DNA of 64,000 bases from the NCBI GenBank assembly GCA_019454045.1, contig SKCR01021391.1, forward strand, positions 1 to 64,000. Direction: 5' to 3'. The notes beneath the pieces are model-generated. The model saw nothing but the letters and a program-made list of their open reading frames with translations, searched no databases and had not been told where the DNA came from. The DNA is from Zanthoxylum bungeanum (Eukaryota; Streptophyta; Magnoliopsida; Sapindales; Rutaceae). The position numbers and the translations under genes are program-made. Shown here in pieces: positions 47,495 through 59,370 of this stretch; the first letter of the stretch is position 1, and every line of letters begins with the position of its first letter.

Positions 47495-48830
47495 TTTACC
47501 TTGATTGTACTGGAAGTGAAAATCGAGGTGAATTTTTTCGGCTTTTCATCCAGGTTCGTTCTTTCCTCATTCAAGGAAGACCACCTCACCAATTGAGAAA
47601 GCTTCATCTCGTCCCTAATAAGCCTGTTGTTTGGCTGATTCCCTCGGGTCGAGTTCTGATCGGGCCCATTCTTACTACATTTCAGGCAAGACCGCTACGC
47701 CAAACGCGGGCCGGTCAGATGGATCCTCCTTGCCGCCCTTGGTTGACCTGTTCCCCGGCCTGGCGACCAGCGTGATATCCGGTCAGCCTCCCAAGTCAGC
47801 AGCATGCTCCGAATAGAGAAGCTCACGCTAGCTATCGTTAACGAGCGTAGCCCTTCTGCCATCTGGGAGACGCAATACCTTCCACGAGGGGGACCCATGT
47901 CAATCGCCGCGAACAGACGCGGCCCATCCACCAACCTTTATGCCGTGTGGATAGCCGTTTGCGAACTTCCTTACATTCCATTTCACACTTTACGCCAAAG
48001 AAACCTCCACCTCCGGCGGCCTATGTCTCATGGTTCGTCTCATTTCCCTTGATTTTCCTTTCCTCATCTCCAGAACTATGTTTGGCCACGGTGAGCTTTT
48101 TTGAGGTGGCATGAGGTGAATTGGTCTTTAAATAGACGGTTGGGAGGCCTTCTAAATTGCCCTTCCGACTCCCCATTTCACATATTCCCAAGCCAGATTA
48201 CTGTTGGTATGTGAAGAGTTTGACATGTGAAGAGTTTGCATACGTGTTGCTAAACGGCTCGGGATTCTCTACCCAAAAGTCTGGTTCTCTGCTAAAGTGA
48301 GCATGTGATCTGAAGATCCTGTCATATCAGTTTCGTCGCCACTGCTTGTATCAATAATGGCGGAAGTTTGGGTGATATCTTTGTAAAGTGTAGTGCTGAC
48401 AGCTGTCATTGGCCGATTCTGCAGGCCGACGTCAAGGCCTTGAGTCTGGCCGAATGACGGGGGACTGACCTCATGGGGCAGAGCGAGGGAACAAACTTTT
48501 CGTCCTAAATTTTGTCGCGCCGCCCTTTAGAATCCTATCAAAACCCGTCTTATCTGTAATAAATACGCGAGCCTTTCCTTTACGTTTTCATCATGAGGCC
48601 TGTTTAGGAGCTCTTTTTGGCGTCGCTTCAGTGTTTCCTTTCTCAGCACGTCACTCACGGCGAATTGCATTCGAACACCTGTCTAGGGCAAACTTCATCC
48701 CTTCATATTTTCCCGCCACTTCACTTTTCGGTGACTCCTATCGCGACACCTGTCATCCCCCACTTTCAAGCTTTACTTCCTTTTTTCTACAATTTTGCCT
48801 TTCTTTGTGATTTCGAATTCTCTGTCCCCA
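47495..48830. other. Tat II spacer upstream of the PMD gene
   Basis: Non-coding region between the polypurine tract and the plus-strand gene; expected to contain its promoter and 5' leader. ORFs at 47473-47775 and 47804-48052 have no domain features. Confidence 0.55.
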
Positions 48831-51800
48831 ATGGCTTCTTCTTCCTTAATCTCAAAAACTGATGCCTCGACTTCTGCTGACTATCAACAGGCGTTGGAGT
48901 CTGAGTCTATGGGCACATTTGGCGTTCACACCCTGGACGGAGAGTTCGCACAGTGCGCCCTCGGGCCTATTTTTATCGACGCGGATACCATTGCAACGAA
49001 CCCATTGGCTCAACAATTTCCTGCTTCCTCCGGCCTTCATTTTTCTGAGCCCTTAAATCTTTCTGTTCTCTCATATGCTCACCCAATTCGGACTTGGCCC
49101 AGACCCGATACTGCTTTCGAAGCCTGGTACAATCGTATGTCGTCGCATGCGGAGACCCGGTCTTTTCTAGAAGAATACCATCTCCTTCCCCTTATCGAAC
49201 TTTCCTTAAAACTGCCAGCCTTTTACCGTAGTCTGTTTCCTATCTCCCTGGTTTTCTGGTCGTCTGAATATAACGTATTCATTTTTCCGGTCGGGCCCTT
49301 TACCATTACTCTTCGTGATGTTGGCGCCCTAACTGGGTTAGCCCCCATTGGAGCGACCATATCGGCCTCCACATAGTTCCGCTTTCCACCTCCTTAAATG
49401 GACCATTCTTCTTTCTCCTCGTATTCTTCTTTCCTTCGTGCATATTCGAAGACGGATGGTTCAGTTTCGTTGTTGGAACGAACGGATTTTCTTTATTTTT
49501 GGCTGTGTAAGTACATTATTTGCACACCCAGCCAGAAACCCGCGGCGGGTTACCTCCCCATCTCTTCTGACCTTGCTAACGGCCGTCGTTTAGACTTGGC
49601 CTCTTTCTTCCTTGCTGCCACTTATAGAGGATTAGCCGTCCTCCAAAAACAACTTCGCTCTGGGTCCTCAGCCATCGCTTCTGGGCCTTTATGGATCATC
49701 CAGCTGTGGTTGAAGGCTTACTTCCCTATCTTCAGCGCCATTGAGTCGACCCGCCCTTATTCGTGTGCCGGTCTTCTCTATGCTCGGCTTCGACAAACTT
49801 CCTTCTCCCTTTGGGCCGCTTTCGAGTACTTCTACACTCTTTCTCGTGTCCCTTCCTTTTTTCCTTTTTAGCGTCGGACAGTCCGTCCTTCGTCCTTGAT
49901 CCTCCTTTCTCTGAAAAGGATGAGTCAGGCCTTCGCATATGGCGCAAATTTTTATGCAGCCACGAACTGACCCATGATATCTTGACTGGGGCCAATGGTA
50001 AGGCCGGGGTAGAAGTATATTCGCCCAATTTTGTCGCTCGCCAATTCGGCCTTGTCCAAGATGGCCTCTTTCATTTCTCCATTCGTATTCTGCGTCGTTG
50101 GATCACTTTAAGGTCTTTTCTGTTTCAGAGGTCGAGGACTCTATGGAGGAGACTCGATCTCTTCTCGCCTCTTTCACCATAGCTTCTTTCACTCCTTGTA
50201 CATCCGTTCACCCCTATTTTGATCATTTCTGGCCACCGGTCCGTGAATGATTTTTTCTACCGTACGTCAATCTACCTCTCGGGTCTATCGACTCTCTCTC
50301 TCTTTGTCCCCCAAGCCTTCTGAGCCATCGAGGTCGAAGAAGGCTGCCGAAGCTTCTAAGTCAAAGAAAATAAAGCCTGTTAAACGGAAGCGGCCTTCCC
50401 CTAGTCGAAGTTTGGACTCGGACGTCCCGCTGGTCCGTCGTCCTAAGGTATGAGCCTGGAATCCGCCCTCTCTTTTCCATAATAGTTTGAGATGTACTGA
50501 TGCTAGTATTGTATGATTTGACACAGGCCTAAAAAATCGATCCACCCTCTGTGGCACGTGCGACAGTACCAGCTCCAGAGTCTGAGACTCCCGTGGGCGG
50601 CGGCGAGAGTGAGGGTCCTGCGAGGGAGCCAATAGTCAATTCCCTCCTAATGAAGAACGTGTGGGCGAAGGGTCAGGCATGGCAGCTTTTAGAGGAGGGA
50701 TGTGCAAGTGGAGTTGACCCCCAAGGTAGGAAATTTTATGCCGAGTCCGGTCATCCTCTCCCAAGAGTTGAGGAGATTCTTGGTGACCACCCTTTCTTCG
50801 AGCACTTCTCCTCGGACGGCTCTGTGCCGATTGTGCAGGATCCGGATGATGAGACTGAAGTGCTGGAGCTGTTTGGCCGACTGGGACTCTGTGGCGCCAC
50901 CTTAAACAACTTTATCTTCTAGTGCATAGGATGTCCACTTCGGGGCTTAGAGGGAGTTATAGGGATGTGGATGGCCTTTATAGCTTGGCCGAATTGGAGT
51001 CACTAGAGGAGGCTCGGTCTCTGTATAAAGACGATGTCCTTCGTCGTATTTACGAAGAAGACAAAGTCGTTTATATTTCTGAATCATCCGACTCCGATTC
51101 TCTTGCAGATGTTCGGCCGACTGCCATGCCTCAACGTTCGATGCCAGAGGCCATGTCCCCCAGTACTTCTGCATATTTGGTGTTACCTTCAGCACAGCCA
51201 TCATCTCTGGTTCTTCTGCCCCCTTCTCCTCAAAGGGAGATTCTTGAGCCTGAGCAGCCATCGTCTTCAGCCTCCGTGATTGCTCCTTCCATGGCTTTTG
51301 CTCAATCGGTTCAAGTGCCAATCGATACTGGACGATCACCTCCTCTTCGAGCCGGTTCTCTTAACTTGCCATCAAATTTTTATTCTCAGCCAATCTCTCC
51401 TCAAGCCGCACAACAGTTAACTATTTTCCCCCAGCCTCCGCTGCCCTCAGAACAAGGACTGATGCAATCAGCAGCTGGAACATCTGGGGCACAACTGGAT
51501 CAGTCTTGCTCCGACCCTGGGATGGTGAGTTACTTTTCATGTCCTCTTGGATTGCAGTCTTGGTCTGTTTTGCTAACTTCCTTTTCGTATGCAGCCGTCC
51601 GATTTGTTGCTGCAATCGGTTCAGAGTCTTCTGGACCATCTTGGACAAATGCTCTCTGTCCATTTTCAGCCATCTCCGCCTTTGGCCCGCACAAGCACGG
51701 ACTTGGAGAATCTTCAAGAGATTCTCAATCAATACGCCTCTTTTGCTGCGCTAGAGGTCAACCAAGCTGTTCAGCCCCAGAATATTCTTCAACTGGACCG

Positions 51801-52329
51801 GTACTCCAATGAATTAAGCCGGTTATTGGCTCTTCCCTCATCGCCGATACCTATTGACGATCGGCTTTTCCTTCAAGAGATGGAGGACGACATAGCAAAC
51901 CTTCTCTCCCAACACCGCATAGTCCATAGCCGGAGAATTGGGCTTCGCTCATCCTTGGTGAAAAGGGAGGAACTCCGTGAATCTCTCGGGCAGTTACAGC
52001 AGGCTTTGAGGGAGACTACGGAAGACTTGGTGACCGAAGAGTCAGTCTTCATGAATCTGGAGCAACAGTTGAAAGAGCTTCAACGTCTGCTTGATGAAAG
52101 TCGGATGAGGAAAGAGGCGAGAAAAAGGCCGTCATTGCCCAAATGAAAGAGGTGGTGGAACGGTCGGTGGCGAGAGTATAAGGGGCTGGCTCGCATTGAC
52201 TTCGAGAAAGATTTGGCCGATTTGGATGCAGCGAGCGCGGGCATACAAGACGAATGGCGTCTGAGGAGGGAAACGCTCTCAGCCATCAAAGACTTGCCTG
52301 GAGATTTTAGGCAATTTTCGGGCCAATGA
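48831..52329 (+). pseudogene. Plant mobile domain (PMD) gene, antisense within Tat II
   Basis: The ATG at 48831 (MASSSLISK) starts a frame with PMD landmarks: SFLEEYHLLPLIELSLKLP, FITLRDVGALTG-like text (GPFTITLRDVGALTGLAP), FLYFWLCKYIICTPSQK, LANGRRLDLASFFLAATYRG and, after a frameshift near 49865, VEVYSPNFVARQFGLVQ. Two stops (TAG 49374, TAA 49395) interrupt the first part, both one C-to-T change from Gln codons. A Lys/Arg-rich NLS-like stretch (KKIKPVKRKRPSPSR) follows at about 50360. Candidate introns 50448-50526 and 51525-51594 have GT-AG ends and keep frame. The C-terminal part is a Gln/Leu/Glu-rich coiled coil ending near 52329. PMD proteins occur both as host proteins and in plant transposons; here it is element cargo. 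Confidence 0.85.
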
Positions 52330-52408
52330 TAATGTAATGCAAGACATTTTTCGTCTATCTTGTAATCTTAGGACGTTCTCGTCCTTTATTAATGCAAACT
52401 GTTTATTG
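52330..52408. other. Convergent gap between PMD gene and integrase
   Basis: About 80 bp between the PMD gene stop and the integrase stop on the other strand; it would hold both 3' ends. AT-rich text such as TAATGTAATG and TTATTAATGC may act in polyadenylation. Confidence 0.4.
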
Positions 52409-53605
52409 TTATTCTTGGACGTTCTCGTGCTCCCATAGTGAGGGCACATATTTCTTCAAGTATTTTCCGTTTATCGCTCTCGTATGTACTCGCCCTTTTA
52501 AATCTTGTAAATGATAGGCTCCATTTGGCAACACGCTTCTCACTATAAATGGGCCTTCCCAATTGGGCGACCATTTACCATACACTGGGTCTTTAGAGCC
52601 AACTGACAATATTTTTTTCCATACTAATTCGCCCTTCTTGAAAGACTTAGCCATTACCTTGAGGTTATATTCCCTGGCTATCTTTTTCTTCTGTGCTTCT
52701 AGGCGGTTGAGCGTGTCGCATCCAACTCCAACAAATTCTGGATCATCGCCTCGTCATAGTCTTCCTTTGTTAGCTTCTCCTGCAATGTCACCCTGGTGGA
52801 TTCAATGTTCATTTCTACAGGAAGCACAGCTTCTTGTCCATACACTAACTGGAAAGGCGTCACCGAAGTGCTCGTGCGAGGTGATGTCCTGTAGGCCCAT
52901 AGAGCTTGACTCAGATATTCATCCCATCGTCTAGCATTGTCTGTCACCATCTTACGAATCAACCCTTGAGAATTTTTTCGACGATTCTGCTTGACCATTT
53001 GACTGAGGGTAGTAGGGAGTAGTAGTATTTACTAGCCGGATCCATATTCGGCCAGAAAGTCTTTTACCTTTTCACGTTTAATGAGGTACCATGGTCTACC
53101 ATGATTGTCTGTGGTATTCTAAATTGGTGAATTATATGTTCTTTTATGAACTTGATTATCTGCTCTTGTGAGATTTCTACAATTGGGATGGCTTCTACCC
53201 ACTTGGTAAAGAAATCAGTGGCAAAAAATAAAGGTGTGCCTTTTACTTGATGCGGGATAGATTTTCCCTATCAAGTCTATTGCCCATCCCATAAACGGCC
53301 AAGGCTTAATGACTGGGGTCATCTCGATTGCTGGGGCCCTTTGAATGGACCGTGCTTCTGGCAAGCTACGCACCATTTGGCGTATGAGACGCAGGATTCC
53401 CCATCTTCGGCCAATAATAACCGCTTCGTATGATTAACCATCTCATCTTGATTCCAGCTTGGTGAGCCCCACAGATGCCTTCGTGTACTTCGGCCATGAT
53501 AGTTTTGGATTCTGATGGCCCTACGCATTTCAACAACAGCATGTCTTGTCGTTTCTTATAGAGCACGTCTCCTGACATTACGTAGTTCAAGGCTTTAAGC
53601 TTCAA
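52409..53605 (-). pseudogene. Tat II integrase remnant
   Basis: N-terminal zinc region at 53319-53605: VHEGICGAHQAG, RSGYYWPK and CVACQKHG, split over two frames. The core is heavily broken: WAIDLIGK-like text near 53280, no clear second Asp, and the Glu-bearing motif appears corrupted near 52985 (GQMVKQNRRKNS in place of GQ-E-N). The piece 52699-52998 retains LSQALWAYRTSPRTSTSVTP and LVYGQEAVLPVEM. C-terminal module at 52409-52654: GELVWKK and WSPNWEGPFIV, ending before the PMD gene. Inactive. Confidence 0.85.
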
Positions 53606-53704
53606 TCTTCGGTCTTTTCCTACTTCAGGCTGTGTTAAGAACGCCCTGATTTCGTTTCTCCAATCGTCCTCTACTTCTAGGATCGTGACGTCTGTTTTTT
53701 CAGC

Positions 53705-54150
53705 TCACCTTGTGAGGGCTGGCTTGACTTCTTCGCTTCTATACACCCCACTTATTTTGTTTTGTTTATACCCGGAGGCTGCTTGGGCTAAATTATGGGC
53801 CAATTCGTTCTTCGCCCTTGGAACGTATTCCAAGTCAACGTAATCGAATCGTTCTACTAATTTTTTGGCCATATCCAATAATGCCACGACCGATAGACTT
53901 TGGCATTTATAAGTTCCTATTACTTGTTGGATTACCAGCTGTGAGTCTCCCTTGATAGACACATGGGTTACTCCCATGTTGAGGAGCATTTCCAACCCTA
54001 GTATCAGGGATTCATATTCTGCCTGGTTATTGGTGTAATACTCGTTCAATTTCTAAGACTTGGAAAGGTTCTCCCAATGGGCTAACTAGGACAATCCTTA
54101 TCCCAGCCCTTTCTACTGTGCTGATCCGTCGAAATGCATCGTCCATGGCT
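53705..54150 (-). pseudogene. Tat II archaeal-type RNase H
   Basis: The open part 53705-54049 has NNQAEYESLILGLEMLL, VSIKGDSQLVIQQVIGTY and RAKNELAHNLAQAAS, the second RNase H typical of Tat elements. Its N-terminal catalytic motif PWTMHFDGSA is present at about 54110-54150, but in a different frame from both neighbours, so at least two indels flank it. Confidence 0.85.
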
Positions 54151-54797
54151 TTAGGTGCATTCGTCCAAATCCAGTTCTCTTCCCTGGTTGTGCTTAAGCA
54201 TGGATGATCGGCCAGAAAATCGGCCAACGCTTGACTTTTGACAGCCTTTTGGGGTTCGTGTCGTATGTCGAATTCTGAGAGTGACAGTGACCAGAAACCA
54301 ACTCTTTGATGCAAGATAGGGACGAAAAACATGTATTTTATTATATTGATTTTCGTGACCAGATATATAATGTTCGGCCTAAGGTAGGCACGTAGTTTAG
54401 TACATGTGAAATATAAAGCCAAACATAATTTCTCCATGGGAGAATAATTACGTTCATAAGTCAGCAATTTTCTACTGATGTAATAAATGGCTCTTTCAAC
54501 ATTTGTGTCGTCATCTTGCGCGATCATCCCAGCTATGGATTGCTCATCAGCCGCTATATACAACTTGATTGGCTTTCCTGACACTGGAGGCACCATCACC
54601 GACGGCTGTGACAAATATGCCTTCAGTCTATCAAATGCTTGTTGATGCTCTTCAGTCCAAACGAACTCTTCCTCACCCTTTAACTTCAACAAAGAGGAGA
54701 AAGCTTTGGTCTTTCCTGCACAATTCGAGATAAATCGCCTTAGGAAGTTAACCTGCCATAGAAACCTTTGCAGCTCTTTTTTGTTTCGGGGTGGCAT
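54027..54797 (-). pseudogene. Tat II RT connection and RNase H
   Basis: Contains KKELQRFLWQVNFLRRFI, EEFVWTEEHQQAFDRLKAYL, then RNase H: ERAIYYISRKLLTYERNYSP, GFWSLSLSEFDI and KSQALADFLADHP. The usual catalytic D following the thumb (normally YIAADE-like) is retained as YIAADEQSIAG. Joined to RT upstream through a frameshift near 54800-54850. Confidence 0.88.
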
Positions 54798-54845
54798 AGC
54801 TTCAGTAATTGCCCGAGATTCATTGGTATCGATCTCGATTCTTTG

Positions 54846-56114
54846 TTAGTGTACCAGAAATCTTAAAAAGTTGCCCGCGCACACCCCAAAAGCACACTTG
54901 GCAGGGTTCGATTTTAGCTTGAACTTTCTCATTCGCTCAAAGGCCGACTTCAAATGGCTAAAATGTTCATCCGTGCTTACGGATTTAGATACTATTTCGT
55001 CCACATAGACTTCCATAAACTTGCCAATCATGTCATGAAAGATTGAATTCATGGCCCGTTGATATGTGGCACCAACGCTTTTTAGGCCGAATGGCATCAC
55101 CACCCATTCGTAGCACCCTAGAGACCCTGGGCACCTAAAGGCCATTTTTTGCACGTCGTCCTCAGCAATGTAAATCTGGTTATAACCTGCGTACCCATCC
55201 ATAAATGAGTATACCTGATACTCTGCCGTGGAATCCACTAGGGAGTCGACCTTCGGCATTGGGTATTGGTCTTTCGGCGTTGCTAGATTCAAGTTCCTGA
55301 AATCTATGCAGATCCTTATCTTCCCGTTCTTTTTCGTAACTGGGACGATGTTGGTCAACCATTCTACATATCTGGTCGTCCTAATAAATTCTGCTTCTAA
55401 CAGTCGTTCGACCTCTTTTTTAATATCAGGCATAACATTAGGTGCGAACCTTCGCGGAGGCTGACTATAAGGCCTATGACTTGACAAGACTGGCAGTCTA
55501 TGCTCCACCAAAGTCCTATCTAGGCCAGGCATCTCATTATAGTCCCATGTAAAACAATCTATGTATTCTCGTAACAAACAGAGCAGCTTTTCGCGTACCA
55601 GGGGGCCCAATTCCTTGCTGACATAGGTTATGCGCTTATTGTACTCGTCCCCCAAGTTTACCTCTTCTAAAGCATCTTGTCCCCTCGAGAAGTTTGCCTT
55701 GCGTCGTCCGTTCAGAGCGTACTTGTCCTCCAATGCGTCTCTTCCTTCTATCAAATAGTCCACTCCGCACAATTCTTTCACTTTATCTTCCATCTGTTGC
55801 ATCAACATTTTCCCCTTTAAGGCTGAAATGACGGCCTGTGTTTCGTCCTCCATCCTTCGTTCCAGAACATAGGCCATTAAATTGGCCTTAGAGGCCGCAA
55901 GGGCGGCTTGCTCTTTATTCTGGTCGTACTTCATTGATACCGACATGTGTGGGTTCTCCAAAGACCATTGTGGTTCGTCATTCTGGGCTACGATAGTCGG
56001 GCTCTCCCCTTCGTTTAGAACCCTGGTTGGCCCGTAGTTTCCCTTATACATGAAGTATTCGGCCGAGTTTGTGTCTGCAGCGAAAGGTTTGTTATCGGCG
56101 TGTACTATCTCCAC
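54846..56114 (-). pseudogene. Tat II reverse transcriptase with YVDE
   Basis: A 422-codon open frame with an acidic N-terminal linker, DYNEMPGLDRTLVEHRLPV, TNIVPVTKKNGKIRICIDF, NLATPKDQYPMPKVDSLVD, SFMDGYAGYNQIYIAEDD and VMPFGLKSVGATYQRAMN. The catalytic box, complement 54996-55007, reads YVDE instead of YVDD; the second metal-binding Asp is replaced, which in this enzyme family should abolish or cripple polymerisation. It stops at 54846 in the thumb. Confidence 0.93.
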
Positions 56115-56584
56115 TTCATCCTTTTGGTTTTAGAAGACCAGACACTGATGAAGGGATGATGGGATGCATAGGCTACCATTTATCCAGTCTCGTCCCAGAA
56201 GCATGTTGTAAGAGGTTGGACCATCTATGACGAAAAAAACACAACAGTCTTCGTAGTGCTTCCCACATGTAAGTCTAGTGGTATGACTCATTTCACTGTC
56301 GTCGCTCCTCCGTTAAAGCTAGTGAGGACTACCTCTGTGGGGAGGAGATCTTCCTCGGACTTAGCCAAACGCCCCAGCATCCTAACTGGAATCGCAATGA
56401 TGGCTGCTCCGTTATCAATCAGTACTTTAGACACATGGATGCCATTGGCCTTTGCCTTCACGTTCAATGGCCTTAGATGCTTCGTCATCTGAGCTGGTGG
56501 TTTTGGGAAAATCACTTTCCCTGACATCCCAATCTCCATAGCTTGATCACCTTCGCTGTTGAGTTGGGGCGATTCTTCTCCCAT
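56115..56584 (-). pseudogene. Tat II protease region
   Basis: The frame 56288-56584 has VSKVLIDNGAAIIAIPVRML, the position of the aspartic protease active site (D-N-G here), and [12 protein letters not shown]. The rest (56115-56287) is out of frame, with [17 protein letters not shown] text in pieces. Confidence 0.75.
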
Positions 56585-56587
56585 GTC

Positions 56588-57626
56588 TCATCCAGAAGGT
56601 GGCCGTGTTGGGGGTGCCTCCTGCGAGACGTGATTGATGGTCAATCTTCTCTTCTCGGCTTTGGTGACAACCCGCTTCACCTTGGGCGTTCCATACAAAA
56701 CAAGGAATGGATATTGCCCCAGGTCTTCTCCCAGTGTTCCGACGGCTGGATTCTCGGCTTCATATAGTTCTTTAAGAAGCCGATTCTGTGATATTTTTCT
56801 CTTTCTAGCTTCGGTTCGGAAGTCGATTTCTTCTTCTATATCTGTCATCTCTTCATCCTCGACTTCCCGATCTGCCGTACCCATGTCTGTTATCGAGAGC
56901 GAGGCGAATTCGGCCTCATTTCCTTCGTAAATGTCTTCGCTCGGCCCAGCTTCCCCGTTATCATTTCTCCGGAATTCTCTGGGCAATATGTAGTGATTCG
57001 CCACGACTGGTGGCATGCTGCCGAATTGAATGATGATGGGAGGTTCCTCATCATCGGTCTCGTCCCGCTTTCTTTTACTAAGCTTAGCGTGCGCATCGCA
57101 ACTGGTTACTTTCCCTTTTTCTCATCATGTGTTTTTTGATGTCTTTCGATTTTTCTATGGCATGAGGGATGCGGCTAGTAATGGCCTTTGCATCATTCTG
57201 TCGATGCATCATGCGGCCGTAATTCCTTTGGTGCCTCCTCAGCTGTGTCCTGGTCATTTCGTCTACGGGAGGATAATTTTCGTCAGCCCTTGAGTGTACC
57301 CATTGCCCTGGGTGTGGCTTTCGGTATGAATGCCATACGTTGGGTCGATGGATCTTTGGCCGAAACGTCCTCTCATTTTGGACGAAGTTCGAGTTCTTTC
57401 CATAGAACCTTGGTGCAAAAGTCTGTGGCTGCCATGATGATCCTTTCTCCACGGGCCTCTCACAAGTGTCTTCTAGTTCCTTCATCCACTCAATGCCATT
57501 CTTGCACCTTACACAGATGTTCTTCTGGTCCCTTCGTTCTACAGGCTCCTTGATCCTTTCCAGTGCGCTCGGGCAGCGGCGGTGTTGTCTTTCGTCTAGC
57601 ACCACCTTTACCTTTGGCCGACTCAA
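56588..57626 (-). pseudogene. Tat II gag-protease linker
   Basis: Two open pieces, 57084-57626 and 56588-57016, in different frames. They are basic then acidic: ERIKEPVERRDQKNICVRC, MTRTQLRRHQRNYGRM, then EVEDEEMTDIEEEIDFRTE and FLVLYGTPKVKRV. Such linkers are usual between nucleocapsid and protease in this element group. A TGA at about 56587 separates it from the protease frame, with no frame change. Confidence 0.7.
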
Positions 57627-59170
57627 CCTCGTAAGGTCTGACTAATCATATTTAACTCCGCCGATTTTGGGAAATGGTTGTTGTCTACTGCAATTTTCTT
57701 CTCAAACGTAATTCGTCCGGACTCTATGGCATCCTGCAAGACATTACGAAAAACAAGGCATTGGTTAGTCGCATGAGACCATGCGTTGTGCCATTTATAA
57801 TATTTTTTACTGCCGATTTGCTCGGCTGTTGGCAACGTGTGTCTGTCGCTCAAGCTGATTTGCCTGTCTTTGTACAATTGGTCGTCGAATATAGCATCCA
57901 CTTTAGTAATGTCGAAGGCAAATTTCCTGCCCTTTTTATTATTTGCCTCACTGTTTTGGGGTTCCGCCCACGTCTTACAAACGTAAGGCTTCCCTTTCAC
58001 CAATTCGGCCAAACATAAATCGGCCGAGTCGGCGTCCACTTCGCCCATCTCATAGTCAATGTTTCTATAATATGTCCATTTGCTCAAATTTTTCACCTGC
58101 TCTTCTTCTCGTAATAATCGCTCATAGCGCACCACACTGGTGGTGAGTTGGGGCAGGTCCCAAAACTCACGATCCTGGAATTTCTTTTTCAGGTCGAGAT
58201 TCAGGCACCCTTGAGCGATTCTTAAAAATTCCTTTTCGGGCAAAGGCACATAACATCGGCCTCGGGCTATTTTAAATCGTTGTAGAAACGTCTCGGCCCA
58301 TTCCCCTGGCAATTGCCTTAAATTTGCCAAATCAGCTAAGGCTACTTCAGATTCGGCCTTATAAAATTACGCATGGAACAGTTGCTCCATCTGCTGCCAA
58401 TTTTCTACTGAATTGGCTGGTAAACTAACATACCAGGAGAAGGCCACTCCTGACAATGAGCCATGAAACAACCTTAGTTTGTGGAAATCGTTGACTTCCC
58501 CGCACTGAAGGGTGAAGCGCCTTATGTGTTCCATGGTGGAAACTTCCCCAGACCCCGTAAAGAGGGTAAATTCCGGTATCTTGTAATTTCTCGGCCAAGG
58601 ATAAGCCACATTAACCCAATCAGGGTAAGTCTTCTGATATCTTGGCCGAATTGACCGTATGCCTAGACCGAACTGGTTTTGTAGGATTTCGGTCATTTGC
58701 TCCCTTAGTATGTCGTTGCCATTAAATGGCATAGCCATGGGTGGCGGTTGCGGCCCTCTCAAAATTGGGACATAATCGTGATTCTGTCATTGAGAAGTTT
58801 GGACGCCCTGAGGCATCACAATTTCATGTTGAACCATATTTGGCTCTTGATGGATGTTTGGCCCCAACTGTGGTCTGTTCCCTCCGGGGCTTGCTCCTCC
58901 CCTGAGAAACATAGGGATATTGGCCCCTTGTGGGGGGACACTACTGGGACCAGCCTCCTGACCACTTGTTGCAGGGAGAGGCGTAGTCCACGGCAGTGTT
59001 GTTCCGCCGTTCACACATTTGGCCATTAATTTATTCATTGAGTTTAGGTGTTTGGTCATATTTTCGTGATGTGAATTGCTAGTCGATACAAATTTATCTA
59101 TAACGTGCGCATTTTGGAGCCTGACCTGTTCGACGACATCCTGCGTGAATTCTCCAAACAGTATGCGCAT
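57623..59170 (-). pseudogene. Tat II gag
   Basis: Three consecutive open pieces (58787-59170, 58367-58762, 57623-58330) share one frame and are separated by single stops, so this is one gag reading frame with two nonsense changes. Features: N-terminal Pro/Gln-rich region, FTLFTGSGEVSTMEHIRRFT, LFHGSLSGVAFSWYVSLP, PGEWAETFLQRFKIARGRC and a zinc region KWHNAWSHATNQC where the first Cys has become Tyr. Both stops (TGA near 58785, TAA at 58367) are one C-to-T change from Arg or Gln codons. Confidence 0.9.
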
Positions 59171-59347
59171 CGCATTAGGGCTGAATTCCCTAAAAAATTC
59201 GTACTGGCTGGCATCTGCTAGACCCTCAAACTGACCTACTATGGCCGGAACGATGGGCTGGTTGGTTTACTCCAGTCCACCTTCCTCCGCGGTTGAGCCA
59301 GTCTGAGCGTTTCTTTTCGGAGGCATCTCCACTCTGTTACACCAATT
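59171..59347 (-). other. Tat II leader and gag N-terminus
   Basis: Between PBS and the recognisable gag. The minus strand encodes MPPKRNAQTGSTAEEGG-like text near 59290-59325, possibly the true gag start, with a stop or shift near 59220. Confidence 0.5.
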
Positions 59348-59365
59348 CTGCCACTGTGGTCGCCA
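59348..59365 (-). promoter_or_regulatory. Tat II primer binding site
   Basis: The complement reads TGGCGACCACAGTGGCAG, five bases inside the 5' LTR. It starts TGGCGAC like the Ogre-like site but then differs; the primer tRNA is not certain. Confidence 0.75.
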
Positions 59366-59370
59366 AAAAC

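Noticed and set aside
47473..48052. Possible genes just inside the Tat II 3' LTR
   Set aside because: Short overlapping ORFs on both strands with no motif; the first overlaps the LTR end and polypurine tract.
49374..49397. A short intron between the first two PMD pieces
   Set aside because: The pieces share one frame and are separated by two stops only 21 bases apart, with no GT-AG pair of sensible size; nonsense mutations explain it better.
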